Assembly (NCBI GenBank): GCA_048213135.1
Contig: PS015026.1
Span: forward strand, 300,526 to 340,035
Direction: 5' to 3'
Origin: Reclinomonas americana ATCC 50394
Taxonomy: Eukaryota; Jakobida; Jakobea; Jakobida
Length of the DNA: 39,510 nt
The translations under genes and the position numbers were made by a program. Below are positions 23,956 to 35,770 of the stretch, piece by piece; the first letter of the stretch is position 1, and each line of letters starts with the position of its first letter. The notes below the pieces were generated by a model. That model was not told the DNA's origin, did not search any database, and saw only the letters and a program-made list of their open reading frames with translations.

Positions 23956-24290
23956 GTGCGGAATGCCATGATGATTAATCGTCACTGCAAGCACATCACT
24001 GCAAGCACATCAATGCAACCACGATTCAGTGTCTATCTCTCCCCTTTCTTCCGTCCCTTTCTCTTTCTTCCTCCCTCCGTGCTCTCTCTCTCTCTCTCTC
24101 TCTCGCTATATGTGTGGAATGCCATGATGCTTAATCGTCACTTCAAGCACGTCAATGCAATCTTCATGTACGTGTCTATCTCCCTTTCTTCCGTCCCTTC
24201 TCTCGCTGTCTCCCTCTCACATCCACTCTCTGTTCATCTGTTTGTCGCATGCCTTGATGCCTAACTGACGCAGTCGGCACATCAAGGCAG
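23919..24290. repeat. Diverged tandem repeat with CT tracts, about 130-156 base period
   Basis: Two clear units and one decayed unit, each made of a CT tract followed by a segment like gaatgccatgatg.ttaatcgtcac and a caagcac.tcaatgcaa stretch. The motif starts at 23961 and 24117 (spacing 156); a degraded form (gcatgccttgatgcc) begins near 24248. The whole block 23873-24391 is pyrimidine-rich on the plus strand and has no convincing exon. It may be intron or upstream region of the FAD oxidase gene. Confidence 0.7.
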
Positions 24291-24391
24291 TCAGTATGCC
24301 GTCTCTTCTCTTCCTACTCCCATCCCTCCTCTCTCCCCACTCCCTCCCCCTTTCCCTTCTCTGTCATTGCACTCACCATGCACGCTTGCAG

Positions 24392-25704
24392 GGATACTCG
24401 AGTGTCGCCGCGCCCGGATTCATGATCTCAATGGTGCTGTCTGCGCCTGCTCCCTTGCCCGGCGCGCATCTTGTCATGACCTGTTTCTCGTCTTCGTTTT
24501 GTTGTTTGCAGGCGGAGATGACGAGCGTGACGTGGGTGGACGACACGACGGTGCGCGTGCAGAGTGGAGCGCGCTGGGCCGATGTGTACGAGGCGTTCCG
24601 TGCGCATGGCGGACTGTGGGTGGTCACTGGTGGCTTGTGTCCGTCGGTGGGCGTCGCTGGCTTCACCATGGGCGGCGGCGTGGGTCCGGTGGCGCGGCAG
24701 TATGGCTTGGCCATCGACAATGTGCTGGCGTTCACGGTGGTCACGGCGATTGGCTCGGAGATTATTCAGGTCGACGAGAAGAACAACAGTGACTTGTTCT
24801 GGGCGCTGCGCGGTGGTGGCGGAGGCAACTTTGGTGCGGTGGTCGACATTACCTTCCGCGTGCACCGTGGACCGGAGCAGTACACGTGGGGCGAGGTGCG
24901 TGAGAGGAGAGAGAGAGGCAAGAAGAAAAGCAATTGCTCATCCCTTCTCCGCAGGTGTGCTACCGCAACACGACCGACGACATGCGCGCGGCGCTGCTGC
25001 CGCTGTCCAAGCACGCCGCAGCGCTGCCGGGCATGATGAATGTGGATGTGGTGCTGGAGCGCGACTCGGGCGCCTGTCTGTGGATTGTGTACCAGGGCGC
25101 AAAGGAGGAGGCCGAGGCGCTGCTGAAGCCGATTCTCGATGCGGCGCCAACGCCGGCCTCCAGCTCCTTCCAGGCATTCATTTGCTTCTGGGAACTCATT
25201 CAGGCGTACGCTGCGGCGCATGGGTACGGCGAATTCAGTGACGAACCGTACCACCTGCGCAACGTGCTGGTGGCAGAGTTTTCGCCGGAGCTGGTGGATT
25301 TGCTGGTGGAGTCGACCGTGGCCGCGCCCGACGACTGCGACATGCACATGATCCAGTTTGGCGGCGTCATTAGCAAGGTCGACAAGCACCACACCGCCTT
25401 TTACCACCGCAACGCCGAGTACATGGTGTATGCGTCGTGCGGTTTCACTGACGAGGCCTCGGAGACGGCTGTCGTCGCCTATCTCGACCTGTGGTACGCT
25501 CGCGCACGGCAGCTCTCTGTCGGCGCGTACGTCAACTTTATCGACCGCAACGTGGTCGGCTGGGAAGACATGTTCTACGGTGGCAATCTGGACCGACTGC
25601 GTCGCATCAAGGAGTTCTGGAACCCGCCTGGCCGCGGTCCCATGCGGTTCCCGCAGGAGATTGGCGCCGACTTGCCACAGCAGCATCTGGTTGGCCATGT
25701 TTGA
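24392..25704 (+). CDS. Berberine-bridge-type FAD-linked oxidase, N-terminus missing
   Basis: Flavin-dependent oxidase of the FAD_binding_4 plus BBE family, which oxidises sugars, alkaloids or other small molecules. Exons: 24392-24433 (GYSSVAAPGFMISM), 24512-24895, 24955-25704. Seen: the FAD-binding strand VRVQSGARWADVYEAF, the GGG loop VAGFTMGGGVGPVARQYGLA, then DLFWALRGGGGGNFGAVVD. The C-terminal BBE motif comprises YVNFIDRN, YGGNLDRLRRIKEFWNPP and FPQEIGAD. What is missing is the first 60-80 residues of the domain, including the GGHS-type segment whose histidine often binds FAD covalently. An in-frame Met upstream at 24296 gives only CT-repeat residues and is rejected as the start. Either the 5' exons are lost in the nearby gap or this is a decayed copy. 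Stop lies 90 bases from the kinesin stop. Confidence 0.88.
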
Positions 25705-25794
25705 TTTCTCTCTCTCTCTCTCTACCTCTCTGTTTCCCTAATGATTGAATGAATGAATGTTGTTTTGATGTGATAAAACATACAAGGCCGTGTT

Positions 25795-28700
25795 TTATCT
25801 CCTTCCCAGTGCACTGGCGGAGCGCGACGAGGCAGAGAGTGGACGCACGCCGCTGCCTGATGCCTCGCCGTAGCCACCACCATCATCATCGCCATCCTCC
25901 AACTCCTCAATGTAATCGGTGTGTTCCGGTCCCTCCCAGTCCAGGAACTGCAGGACGCGACATTTCAGCGATCACCAAGCCTTCAAATCCATCAAGAAAC
26001 ACACACACACACACACACCTCCTCGTATTCGGTGGCGTTGAAGTCGATATTGTTCATCTTGAGCACCTTGACCAGCTCGCCGATCTTTTCGCGTTGCACG
26101 GCCTTGGCAGCCTGCAGCGCACGCACCGCCTTGTCCTCGAATTGCTTTTCCACCGAGTTTTGAATCTTCTTGGCCTGCACACGCGCATGCATTTCAGAGG
26201 CGTATTGAATAAAAGGGAGCAAGAAGCGGCCATTACGTACCGATGCGCCGTAGCTGAGAGTCGACTTGGTCTCACTGACCGAGTCCGACGCCGGCGTCAC
26301 ATTGACAAACATGAGCGTCTTGGCCGTGCCTCCGATAGTGTCCTTCAGAAGCATGGTCAGCGCGTTCGAGCGGTACGAGAACTGCTTGACGGCGCGTGTG
26401 CCCGAGGCGTGGGCAATCAGATTCTGCAACGCCGACAGACTCTGGTTGATGGTCGTGGCCTCCTTGACGGCGTGCTTGTCCTTCAGTTGCGTGCGTGCCA
26501 GGCGCTCCGAGCCGGCCAGATCGACCAGCGTCAGCTTGCCGAGGGTCGTCTTCTTGTTCTGTGTGCATTCAAAAGACCGCAAGCAGTCAGAGTGAGCTTC
26601 CTCTCTTCTTCGTCGCTCCACACGCACCTTGAGGTTGGTGACATGCACGTTGATGACGAACAGCAGGTGCGAGCGCGACGAGGTGTCATTCATGGCCGTC
26701 GTGCGCTCGTGACGCGATGCATTGCCCATCTGGAACAGCTCGAGCATCTCCTCGGGTGACGACACCGACACCTCCACCAGTCCACGCACATTGCCGTCGG
26801 CGGTGATGGTGAGTTTCGGTGGCGGGTTCTCCTGCTGGAACTTGTCGTACAGCTTCTCCAAGTACAGCTCAACCATGGTGCATCGAATCTCAACCGTCGA
26901 CTCGCGAATGTTGCGCGTCTTGTGGAAGATCTCGCGCATGGCGCGCGGAGCAATGCCCTCCAGATCCTCAATGCCCGGCGCACCCGTCATGGTGTGCGTC
27001 TTGCCGGAACCCGTTTGGCCGTATGCAAAGATGCACACGTTGTAGCCATCGATGGACGACTGCACCAGCGGCTGCACGTGCTTGAACACCTCTGCCTGGG
27101 AGGCCGTCTCCGAGAATACTCGCGAGAACACATAGTCGATGAACGGCTTGCGGTTGGCCTCGTCGGGCACCATCAGGCGGCACGTGTACGCATCCGGGTA
27201 GCGAGCAATCTGCAACGGTTGTCAGTGGTGCGTGCATCAGCTGACAAAACGGGAGTGCGGCGGCGGCGACTCACGTGCTCGACACCGGGAGTCGTCAACT
27301 CGCGTGTGTTGAGCGGACGCATGCGGGCAAACACGCGGATGCCGCCCTTCATGTCCTCGATTTCGTTGTGCAACTTCTTGTTTTGTGCGCCGACCACCAC
27401 AAAGTCCTCCTCCAGATGCCGCACCTCAGCCTCGAGCTCGTCCTTCTTGGACTTGACCTCATCCAGCTCCTGTGGCGAGTGGTCAGTTCATGCAGTTGGC
27501 GCAAGTGTGCGCAATGACTGCAGCACCTTGGCCATCTCCTCCACTTGGCCCATGTTGTCGCGGAAGTCGCGCAGTGCCCTTTTTGCCTTCTTGAACTTGC
27601 GTTGGGTCATCTCGAATTGCTGCTTCGTGTCCTCCAGTTCCTTCTTCAGCGACTCGGTCTCCTCGGCCGTCAACTCGCCTGGCAGAATGATGCCTGCGCA
27701 ACCATACAACATGTCAGTGCACAGCTGCGGTCCTCTGTGAACCGATCGTGTGGACGCACCCGATCGGAGCATGGCCACTTGCTCTTGCAGGCGAAGCTTG
27801 TCGTCGCAGAGTGTGGCAATCGTCGTCTCGGCATCGTGGTCTCCGTCAGCAGAGGCTGCACAGATACGGCATCAGCACTCTCACCAATAACGGCGTGCAT
27901 GGGGGATACACAGGCTGCTTACCGAGATGCACTTGCTTCTCCCGCTCGGCCAGCTGCCGTCGCAACTCGCGATTCTCGTGGAAGAGCGTCAATGTCTGCT
28001 CCGAGACGGCGCCAGGTGCTACAGGGAGCAATGTGAGCAGACAGCTCGCATAACGACACAAAGAAGACCACTGCACTCTCTCACCTGAAGCGACAACCGG
28101 CCCGCTTCCGCCAATTCCTGGCGGGGGCGGCGGGCGGGCGTGCTTCTCGGCCACCGACCTCGGCGGTGCCATGGAGCTGCGTACATTGGTCTTTTGCATG
28201 ACAGCTGCACAGCATAACAATGAGCGGCGACTCTAAAGCACCACGAAGGTGCGTGGCACGACGCAACCCCTCTGGATCTGCTCAGGCGAGTTGCCGGCGG
28301 CCACCATCTGCTTCACAGTGGTCTCCAGCTCAGTGACAGTGGCCAGCAGCCGCTGGTTCTGCTGAATGAGCTCTTGAGCTGCGGGAGCGGTCGCGTTGTG
28401 TGAGCTATCTATCACCGACACGCATAATGCAAGCACCCACACGCAACTGCCTTCGTCGGTGGTGAAAATCGCCGACGGATTGTGCATGAGTGCGCGATCG
28501 TTCAGAGCACGGCGCAAGTCGTCATTCTCCAACTGCAGCCGGTCCTCCTCCAACTTGTGGGCATCGCACGCTGTCAGGTGCACACGACAAGGTGAGATAT
28601 TCGGAAACGTGCAGGTCTGGCAGCGTCACTGCCTCTCTCTCTCTCTCTCTCTCTCACCGGCTTGCACCACATCGAGCTCCTCGCGCAGACGACCCACTTC

Positions 28701-31700
28701 GGTCTGCAGCGCCGACTTTTGCACCGTCAAATTGGTCATGATGTCGCGCACCGTGGCGTCATTGATCTTCTCAGTCATGCGGTGGGAGAGCGTCTCCTCC
28801 GTCTCGGCGAGCCGGCGACGCAGCTTGTTGGTCTCCTCGCGAGCAGCCGCCACCTGCCACGCAATAATGTCAGACTTACGGGCAGCTCCAGGAACGCCAA
28901 CGACGTGTGCACACACAAACCTTGTCGGCAAACTCCTCGCGCTGCGTCTCCAAGTCGCGCAATAGCTAGCAACAGACATGGTGTGAGATGCGCGGAGGAA
29001 GTGGTGGTCTTCGATATGCGGTGAATGCTCATACCCGGTGATTCTCGGCAGAGCCCTTCTCGAAGCGTTCACGCAGCAACGCCACGTGCTCCTGCAGCTC
29101 GCGGTTCTCGCGATTCGCCTGCAACACAGCCAGCTGGTGGTCCACCGAGTCTGCTGGATTCGGCTCCTGTCCGTTGGCCGACGACGGCAACGCACGGCCC
29201 ATCTCCTCCAATTTTTTGTGCAACAAGCGGACCTCCATCTGCAAATCGGCATTCTCCACCTCCAACTCAGACACGCGCTTCGATTGATCTGCGCCGGGTG
29301 TGAGTGCTTCGGATGAATGTCTCTGTGCATATCACAAAGACGCACCAACAAACTTGTTGGGATCGACGGCCTCTTGTGGGGGTGGCGCCATCTGCAGATC
29401 GCGTGGAGAGTAAGAATGGTGCGTGTCATGCGTGATTCACCAGAATTCGGCAGACGCAACTCCTGCGGCATTGGCGCGTGACGCCTTGACCTTGCCCTCC
29501 TGGTGCTTGAAGCGATAGTGATCGAATTCGTCCTGGATGCGCTGCTTCTCGCGTAGCACGGCATCCATCTCACTCTGCGCAATCTGCTCGCGCTGCTTGA
29601 GACGCTCGACAGTGGTTCGTGCGTCACCGGCCTCAGCGGCAGCCTTGGTCGCCGCCCTTTGCGCCTCGACCAACGCGTCGTTGCGGGAGCGCACCTCGCC
29701 TGTACACCATGTAAGGGACAGCAATCAGAGAAGCAGTTGCAGTACGACGGCCACCAGCAATAACGCACTTTCTAGTCTCTGCACTTGATCGCTCTGCTTG
29801 CGCAGTCGCTCTTGCAGTGCACGCACAGCGGCAGCGGCACGCTCCGACCCGCTGGTGGCCTCGTCCATGTAACTAGACGTCTCCTCACGCAAGCTACGAA
29901 TCTCCTCGTCCTTGTCTGCAGCGCGCCAATGAGTACGTTGTCGGCTGCATGCATCCCTTCATCCAGAGAGATACTCACCGGCGAGCAGCTTCTCGTACTG
30001 CGCGCGCTGTTCGGCCACCAGTGCATCCGAGCGCTTTCGCTCATTCTCCATTTGCTCGCGCATGGCAGCCTCGAGCTGTATGACATGCGTGAGTCGAGTG
30101 CGAGCTCCATTTTCTCTACTGCAACCCACAAACCGTCTCCTTTTGCTTCGCAACCCGCGCCTGTGCGTCGTGTCGCTCCTTCAGCTCCCGCAACAGCTTG
30201 TCCTTCTTGTTGAACAGACGCTCAAACACATCACGCCGGCTCGTCGACTCCTCCAGTGGAGGAATGGCGAATGCACTGCCGGGGCGACTACTACCGCCGC
30301 CCTTCAACGCACGCTCCACCATCTCCGAGTACTTTTGTCGCCACGCCTCAATCTGCGTCCCTCCTCCCGATGTGAGGCAAAGATGAGAGAGAAGGAGAGC
30401 CACGAGTCACGCAACCGCTCCCTCGTGTTCCTCGCGCTCCGTCCGCAGCGTGCGACGCTGCTCTTCGAGCTGCGTCTGCGCCTCCTCAATGCCGGAGCCC
30501 ATGGAACTGCGCAGTGTGTGCATCTCGGCCTCGCTGTGCGATCGCGCCGCCTCCAACTCGGCCGTCAGCCGGGCCTTGACCGTCTGCAGTTCGGATTCGA
30601 GCTGACGGCGCACGGCCTCCACCTCGCGGTCCATCTGACTCTGCATGGCTGTCATCTCGGCGACCTTGTCGGCCTTGAGCGCGGCCATGTCGGAGGCCAT
30701 CTCTCGCCGAATCGTGGTGAGCTCCTGTGCCAGTGAGGCCTCGTTTTCGTTCAACTTGGCCTCCACTGTGCGCAAGAGGACAATTAGTGGGCGTAGGGAA
30801 ACACGGGAGGGAAGGGGAGGGAGAATGCAACATTCGACTTTCTCGCGCTCCAATCGCAAGCGGTTTTGTTCCATCTTTTCGCGGTAGTCGCCCAACACGG
30901 CCTCCTTCTCCTTCTCGGACTCGAACTTGGCACGGTCACTGCGCTCCATTTCCTCTGCCACACGGATATTCAGCCGGCGGATCTCAGCACTCATCTCCTC
31001 CAGCTGCGACTCCAGCTCTTCCAACTCCTTCTTGTGTTTCCGGCGTTCCTCTCGCAGATCGCGATGCTTGGTGAACGCATGTCGGATGCGATCGCTCTGC
31101 GTCGTCTGGTACCGATCTAGGAAGGCCACAAAGTATTTCTGCCCACACGAAAAAGCGGTCATGACGAGCGAGGCTCAGGAGCGACTGAATAATGAACGGA
31201 CGCACTCTGATCTCCTCCTCGATTTGGCGGTAGTTGCCGTCCAACTCCTCCACCGCCTGCACGTAGCGTTGCTTCATGCTCCGCATGTCGTCGACCACTC
31301 GCTGAATCTGCCGCCGAGCGAGCTCGTACGGCACGTAGGCAGTTTCATTTGCCGCCGCAATCGCAGCCACGTTGCGCGGCTTCAGCACGTTCGAGTCGGG
31401 CGCGTCACGCACACCCTCTGCAGCGGAGTGAGCACGTGGCAAGAGCGACGCGTATGTGAAAAAAAGGCACACGCACCCTCATGCGACAGCTGAGCGAGGA
31501 ACTCACGCGCCGATTGCCGACGACGCGGCGGCGACGCGGACGACGACGACGAGGACGAAGAGGAAGACGAAGACGACGAACGAGACTTGGCCGCCGAGGC
31601 CGCCGACGACGGCCGCGTGCTACCCGGATTGCGTGTGCTGCCACCTGCCGCGTTCAGCATGGCGCGCCCATTGGCGCCGGTGCCGGACAAGGACGTGGTG

Positions 31701-32627
31701 CGTCGTGGCGCCACATCCACATCTGCCGGATCATGTCAGCCGGGAACGACAACAGAAGCAACAGATGAAGGTACGCACCTGACTGGAGCGATCGCGCCGA
31801 CTGCTCGTGCTCGTGCTGGTGGTGATCGATGGAGGGCGCCGCAGCTGCGCGCATCGATCCATGAGCGCAAGCATGTGCGTCTGAGCAACAACAAGAGACA
31901 ACCTACCATGACTGCCATTCGTCAACACATTAGCCATGCGCTGCGGCACGCGGACAGGCACCACCGGCCCCGTCAACGACGACACACTCTCTGTGGGCGA
32001 CTGCACGCCAAACGGATCATGGCCACCCGCTGTCACCGGCCCACCCGGCGTCGTCTTGTGCGTCGGCGAGCTCACCAACCCCGGGTGCATCGCCAGTCGC
32101 CCCGACATCGAGTCCATCGACGACGCAACATCTACACGCACAGTAAGTCACTGATGACAACGCGATCAGTCACGCGTCACCACAGACCAAGTGGCTCCAG
32201 TCGACCGCGCTCTGCGTGTACACAACACATGTGAGACTACATAATGACACACAGAGGAGAGCAAGACAGTGAGAGAGTCACCAGAGGCGATTGATCGGGC
32301 AACAGTCGACGGCGCCACTGTGCGCAAAAAAATGTCAACGTTCACATTTTTTTGTCAGCAGTCATCAGTCGCGCATTACCTCCTGCCGCGCCCCACGCCT
32401 CTCCCACATCTATCTCTCACACAAGTAAGCATGCCAGACATGGAGTAAAGAGAGTATAGAGTGTGGGGCGCGTAACATCCTTCATCAGCCGAGGGCACCA
32501 CTGACGGCCCAGCGCCCGCCATGACCACCAGTGACGCAGCAGAGTTGGGAGGCAGTGTGTTGCCTCCTCCTCCTCCACTGTGCCCAGCGAGTGCGGCGCG
32601 GTCCAGTCGCCGAACCTCACTGCTCAT
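25795..32627 (-). CDS. Kinesin-14 family motor, C-terminal motor (KCBP-like)
   Basis: Minus-end-directed microtubule motor by family rule, since the motor is C-terminal and follows the neck IEDMKGGIRVFARMRP (about 27345). Motor at about 27340-26180: P-loop GQTGSGKTHTM near 27010, switch I NDTSSRSH, switch II LVDLAGSER near 26510, and LTMLLKDTIGGTAKTLMFVNV. After the motor comes a helix QNSVEKQFEDKAVRALQAAK and an acidic tail DYIEELEDGDDDGGGYGE. The N-terminal part begins MSSEVRRLDRAALAG (ATG at 32627), passes a disordered, Ser-rich stretch (13 serines near 31560), then about 1000 residues of coiled coil interrupted by a proline stretch (ARPPPPPGIGG). About 30 short exons; joins checked at the 5' end (GLAPSTVARSIAS, then ERGRLEPLG, then DVASSMDSMSGR) and around the proline stretch. 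KCBP-like assignment rests on the motor; no MyTH4 or FERM domain is visible. Confidence 0.9.
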
Positions 32628-32686
32628 GAGTGATCACACTGACAATCGGTTGACACCACTGCACAGGACAGACAGTGCGATCAGTC
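32628..32686. promoter_or_regulatory. 59-base divergent promoter between kinesin and carrier genes
   Basis: Only 59 bases separate the start codons of the minus-strand kinesin gene and the plus-strand SLC25 gene, so both 5' untranslated regions and core promoters must share this space or overlap coding sequence. It has a gatcacactgac and agtgcgatcagt stretch and no TATA box. Confidence 0.6.
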
Positions 32687-34257
32687 ATGAGTGGTGATCG
32701 TGCGCCTACACCGCTGCAGCGGTTTGTGTTTGGTGGATTCTCGTGTCAAGTGGCCTCCACGTTGCGTTTCTTTTTTTAATTGTTGCTGCCTTGTTGCTTC
32801 CCTCACTTACAAACACAACGACTGCTGCAGCATTCTGTCGCCAATGGATGTGGCGAAGGTTCGACTGCAGGTGCAGGTAAGTGCGTCTGTTATGCGTACT
32901 AGGTGCGTGCTGCGTTTTGACCACGCGCGCGCGCAGAAAGATCGGCATTTCGGCGGCATGTTGCATACGATGCGCGTGTTGTATGTGGAGAATGGAGTGC
33001 GTGGGTGGTTCAAGGGCTGGCAGGCGTCGATGATGCGGGAGGCGTCATACTCGAGGTTGGTGTGCTCTTTGTGTCTGTGTCTCTTTGGTGCCTTTGTCAT
33101 TCGAATCGTTGCAGTCTGCGCATGGGATTGTATGATCCGTTCCGGGAGTGGACGGATCGTGTGGCGCCTGGGCTGGGAGTGCTGACCAAGGTCACGGCTG
33201 GTCTCATGTCGGGTGTTGCGTCGAGTCTTTCTGCTGCTGTTCTCCTCCTTCTTCTTCATCGTCGTGTCTCATGAATCCACTCGTGCAGTGTCTCGGGGCG
33301 GCACTGACGGTTCGCCTCCTGCCTTCCCACCAGTGTTGTTGTTGACTGTGTCTCTCACTACGTGCGAGCTTGTTGTTACAGACGCCGCTGGATGTGGTCA
33401 AGGTGCGCTTCCAGACGCAGGGGCCGTTCCCGACGCCTGGTGTGCCATTCTTCCGGTCCACCCCCGAGGCGTTTGTTCGGATTTATCGCGACGAGGTGGG
33501 CTTCCAGGCGCTGCTGTGAGGTGTGCACTGCTCACTCACAGTCGTGGCAGGGTGGATTGCGTGCGCTGTATCGCGGCGCCGTGCCCAATGTCTCGCGGGC
33601 GGCGTCATTGACCGGCGCACAACTTGGTGGATATGGTGTGCATTTCGTGCACGTGCCGTCTTCCCGTCGACTGCCGCCCCGCGCTCGTCGCTCACCGCCT
33701 GCACAGACTCCATCAAGAACCTCATCTTGCTGCCGTCGGGTTACTTTAATGACGACATAATCTGCCACTTCCTGTCGTCGGCCTTGGCTGGAGTTGCACA
33801 CACACTCATGCGCGCGTCGGATTTCCCTTTCTTCTCCCTCAAACTCACACTGTCTCTTTTTGTCGACTCCAGGTGGTTACCACCACTGCCGCCAATCCGT
33901 GGGATGTGGTCAAGGTACAGCGGGGCGATCTGCCGCCGCCTTGTGAGCTGGGTTGCTGATTCATTGCACGAAAAAATGCAGACGCGCATGATGAACGATC
34001 ACGCGCACAAGTTCAGAGGCATGGCGCACACTGCCGTGTGTATTCTGCGAGACGAGGGCCTCACGGCGTTTATGAAAGGCTGGGTGCCGTCGTTCTACAG
34101 GTGAGCAGTTGGCACGATCGCGCGCTGCCGTTTCTTCGATATGTTGGTTGATGCGCTTCATGACTCTCGCACGCTGCGCAGACTGGCACCGCACACGGTC
34201 ATGTCGTTTATCATGTACGAGAAGTTGCGGTTGATGTTCGGGCATCAATCGCTGTGA
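32687..34257 (+). CDS. Mitochondrial carrier (SLC25 family, UCP/dicarboxylate-like)
   Basis: Inner-membrane transporter of the mitochondrial carrier family. Eleven exons join in phase: 32687-32760, 32831-32876, 32937-33055, 33115-33214, 33289-33309, 33382-33495, 33551-33626, 33707-33792, 33873-33914, 33982-34100, 34182-34257. Three tandem carrier repeats are complete, each with its signature: PMDVAKVRLQ, PLDVVKVRFQ and PWDVVKTRMM, and matching second motifs (GVRGWFKGW, GGLRALYRGA, GLTAFMKGW). The segment LRMGLYDPFREW after repeat 1 resembles the RIGLYD of uncoupling proteins and dicarboxylate or oxoglutarate carriers, so this subgroup is likely; the substrate cannot be read from sequence with certainty. 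Length, about 300 residues, is normal. One exon is only 21 bases. Confidence 0.95.
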
Positions 34258-34377
34258 CAACGCTGTCGCGAATGAAAAAGTTGTATTCAAATTTTATTAC
34301 TTCGCAACGTCGACGTTCCGAGCTCCTTCGCGCAGCTAAAGAGCCAAGCACGCGACCATGTCAGCTAAGGTGTAGCT

Positions 34378-34842
34378 ATGTACGAAGGTGGCGACTTGAT
34401 GGCGACCGTGCTTGAGAGAAGAGCAGTGAGACCTCGGACGAAGGACAGACACGGGACGTGCCCCCCAACCCACAACGACAACGCAATGAGGCCGTACGAA
34501 GACGACGACGACGACGACGATGATGGCGACGAGCACACGTCGCCAATGGACCTCACCGCCGCCTACTTTGCGCAGCGATACCGCCATCAACCACCACAAC
34601 AACGCGCACACTCCTCCTCGCCCTCATCCTCCTCACTCTCCAGTGCCCACTCACTGGGCGGCGACTCCTCGCCACCACCACCACCTCATCCTCCACCCAA
34701 CGTCCCGCCTCTCCTTCCACCACGCTCGCCACCCTCTGCGCAACAAGAACCAGTGCTGTTCATGGGCGTCCCTGTGTCACCGCGCGGCAGCATGAGTCCA
34801 CGCACTCTGCTCGCCCTCCAGCACCACAGTCCCCACGTGCAT

Positions 34843-34875
<33 letters not shown>

Positions 34876-35728
34876 TACGATGCACAGCAGTCGGCACCGA
34901 TCTTTAGCGTTGACGTGGCGCGACAATCGCCATCGACCACGCCGGTGAGTCACTCAGCTGTGTCTGCTGTCTTGGTGCAGTGCATGACTCACACTCGTGT
35001 GCTGCAGCGACAGCAACGGGCGTCGGCGATCAGCGGTGTCGATCCGGCCGAGGTCGCCGCCAAGATCCATCTGTCNNNNNNNNNNNNNNNNNNNNNNNNN
35101 NNNNNNNNNNNNNNNNNNNNNNNNNNNNNNNNNNNNNNNNNNNNNNNNNNNNNNNNNNNNNNNNNNNNNNNNNNNNNNNNNNNNNNNNNNNNNNNNNNNN
35201 NNNNNNNNNNNNNNNNNNNNNNNNNNNNNNNNNNNNNNNNNNNNNNNNNNNNNNNNNNNNNNNNNNNNNNNNNNNNNNNNNNNNNNNNNNNNNNNNNNNN
35301 NNNNNNNNNNNNNNNNNNNNNNNNNNNNNNNNNNNNNNNNNNNNNNNNNNNNNNNNNNNNNNNNNNNNNNNNNNNNNNNNNNNNNNNNNNNNNNNNNNNN
35401 NNNNNNNNNNNNNNNNNNNNNNNNNNNNNNNNNNNNNNNNNNNNNNNNNNNNNNNNNNNNNNNNNNNNNNNNNNNNNNNNNNNNNNNNNNNNNNNNNNNN
35501 NNNNNNNNNNNNNNNNNNNNNNNNNNNNNNNNNNNNNNNNNNNNNNNNNNNNNNNNNNNNNNNNNNNNNNNNNNNNNNNNNNNNNNNNNNNNNNNNNNNN
35601 NNNNNNNNNNNNNNNNNNNNNNNNNNNNNNNNNNNNNNNNNNNNNNNNNNNNGGCCGAGGCTGCGGCGATGCGAGAGAACGAGTTTATCACACGAGAGGT
35701 GGACGTGCATGGGCGGCCTCCGTTGTGA
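34378..35728 (+). CDS. Low-complexity protein with Asp, Ser/Pro and His runs, function unknown
   Basis: Exon 34378-34944, exon 35008-35075, an N run, and the 3' end 35653-35728. Start either at 34378 (MYEGGDLMATVL) or at the in-frame 34486 (MRPYEDDDD). Features: eight aspartates after RPYE, a Ser/Pro-rich middle, SPRGSMSPRTLL with possible proline-directed phosphorylation sites, and 11 consecutive histidines at 34840-34872. The C-terminal part (DPAEVAAKIHL, then AEAAAMRENEFITREVDVHG) is ordered and probably helical. The coding parts on both sides of the N run are in the same frame if nothing is missing. No family recognised. Begins 120 bases after the carrier stop and ends 42 bases before the convergent riboflavin kinase gene ends. 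Confidence 0.62.
35076..35652. other. Assembly gap (577 N)
   Basis: N run within the low-complexity gene. Left coding ends with the first two bases of a codon (TC) and the right side opens with G, giving a serine codon if the two sides abut. Confidence 0.99.
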
Positions 35729-35770
35729 AGGCAGCGCGGACAATGTCAGTGAACACATAGAGTTGATATA

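Noticed and set aside
24296-24391. Signal-peptide-like start MPSLLFLLPSLL for the FAD oxidase
   Set aside because: It is translated CT-rich repeat ending in a normal acceptor cag at 24391; the real family N-terminus would contain about 70 more residues of a different kind.
34840-34872. Eleven histidines as a cloning tag or vector contamination
   Set aside because: The run uses mixed CAC and CAT codons inside a longer natural low-complexity exon, with no vector sequence nearby.
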